A DNA stretch of 64,000 bases from Diplolepis rosae (Eukaryota; Arthropoda; Insecta; Hymenoptera; Diplolepididae). This document shows, piece after piece, positions 63,726 to 64,000 of the stretch. Where the stretch lies: positions 326,762 through 390,761 of the forward strand of contig JAPYXD010000298.1 in NCBI GenBank assembly GCA_030998225.1. The letters run 5' to 3'. The notes beneath the pieces were generated by a model. That model had not been told where the DNA came from, searched no databases, and was given only the letters and a program-made list of their open reading frames with translations. The first letter of the stretch is position 1. Each line of letters starts with the position of its first letter. A program made the position numbers and the translations under genes.

Positions 63726-64000
63726 ACGTAGGTTTATTTAAAATTTTGATAATTTACATTTGAATTCTCGGTAGTAGATCTTTTTGAAACGTTTGAAATT
63801 TAGGATTTTTAGAATCCTACTGTGTAAAAATTCTGAAAATTTAGAAAGATTTATATTTGGACTCTTGTGTTCCATAGAAAATTTGTTTTAAAATTAGGAT
63901 TCTTATGATCCCTTTGAAAATTTTGAAAATTAGGACTTCTTATAATCCCTATTAAAAATTTGGAAATTGAGAAAAATTTAACATTTGGACTCTTGTGATC
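63726..64000 (-). repeat. Start of the leader array, unit 4, cut by the window edge
   Basis: The first two hairpin words of the array are present with extra bases, for example GGTAGTAGATC near 63770 and CCTACTGTGTAAAAATTC near 63818. The rest of unit 4, including its 5' LTR, lies outside the window. Confidence 0.75.

Larger units (their letters stand above)
7121..64000 (-). mobile_element. Tandem array of a 15.2-kb env-bearing Gypsy-type endogenous retrovirus
   Basis: Four LTRs start at 7121, 22332, 37550 and 52771, each followed by an internal region of about 12.68 kb in the same order and orientation, so neighbouring units share one LTR. The period is 15211-15221 bp. Units differ at well under one percent of positions over most of their length. 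The internal content is env, pol, gag, a long leader and a primer-binding site, read on the minus strand. Such LTR-int-LTR-int arrays can arise by unequal LTR-LTR recombination, by integration of multimeric DNA, or as an assembly artefact. The right end lies outside the window, so no target duplication could be checked. Confidence 0.93.

Overview
This AT-rich eukaryotic window, most likely from an insect genome, holds about 7.1 kb of repeat-laden host DNA followed by a head-to-tail tandem array of one retrovirus-like LTR element on the minus strand. The array fills 7121-64000 and runs off the right edge. The period is about 15.2 kb and the units are nearly identical: LTR-internal-LTR-internal-LTR-internal-LTR-internal (cut off). 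No bacterial features, tRNA, rRNA or CRISPR were seen. The insect assignment rests on base composition, repeat style and the gene families of the element; the species cannot be named.

Host part (1-7120). There is a GC-rich promoter-like start, a possible short first coding exon (1563-1631, minus), a 1.1-kb non-autonomous element with perfect 15-bp terminal inverted repeats (1881-2981), and several diverged copies of a host repeat family (about 3500-7120). A clean 878-bp solo LTR (4875-5752) with 5-bp target duplication GTTAC interrupts that family. Its termini closely resemble those of the large element. The big array is inserted in another copy of the same host repeat.

Element layout (minus-strand reading order). 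The LTR is about 2.53 kb (TGTAACGTC...GACGTCACA), with a TATA box and initiator and many perfect hairpins. A 17-nt spacer precedes an 18-nt primer-binding site that looks tRNA-Thr-like. The leader is 4.3 kb and contains a roughly 1-kb insertion with inverted termini, a 12-bp hairpin, two small accessory reading frames each behind a good 3' splice site, and ten copies of a 126-bp repeat built from small GGAT/ATCC hairpins. Then come gag (554 aa, seven CCHC knuckles), a canonical -1 frameshift site, pol (1550 aa: two tandem retropepsin domains, RT, RNase H, a long linker, integrase with GPY/F-like tail), a hairpin over the pol stop, a splice acceptor touching the env ATG, env (642 aa, chuvirus-like glycoprotein), a short PPT and the next LTR. 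The pol architecture is Ty3/Gypsy (Metaviridae) and the whole resembles an errantivirus-like insect endogenous retrovirus of unusual complexity.

State of the copies. Unit 1 has intact gag and pol but a nonsense codon in env. Unit 2 is intact in gag, pol and env. Unit 3 has two 1-nt insertions in pol and intact gag and env. Unit 4 has intact env and frameshifts in pol. From about 61.6 kb onward unit 4 has a dense burst of small insertions that also breaks gag; this looks more like poor consensus sequence than biological decay.

The inferred working scheme is: full-length RNA from the LTR gives Gag and, by -1 frameshifting, Gag-Pol; spliced RNAs give Env and probably the two small leader proteins, one a coiled coil and one a basic, Cys4 protein reminiscent in layout of regulatory proteins of complex retroviruses.
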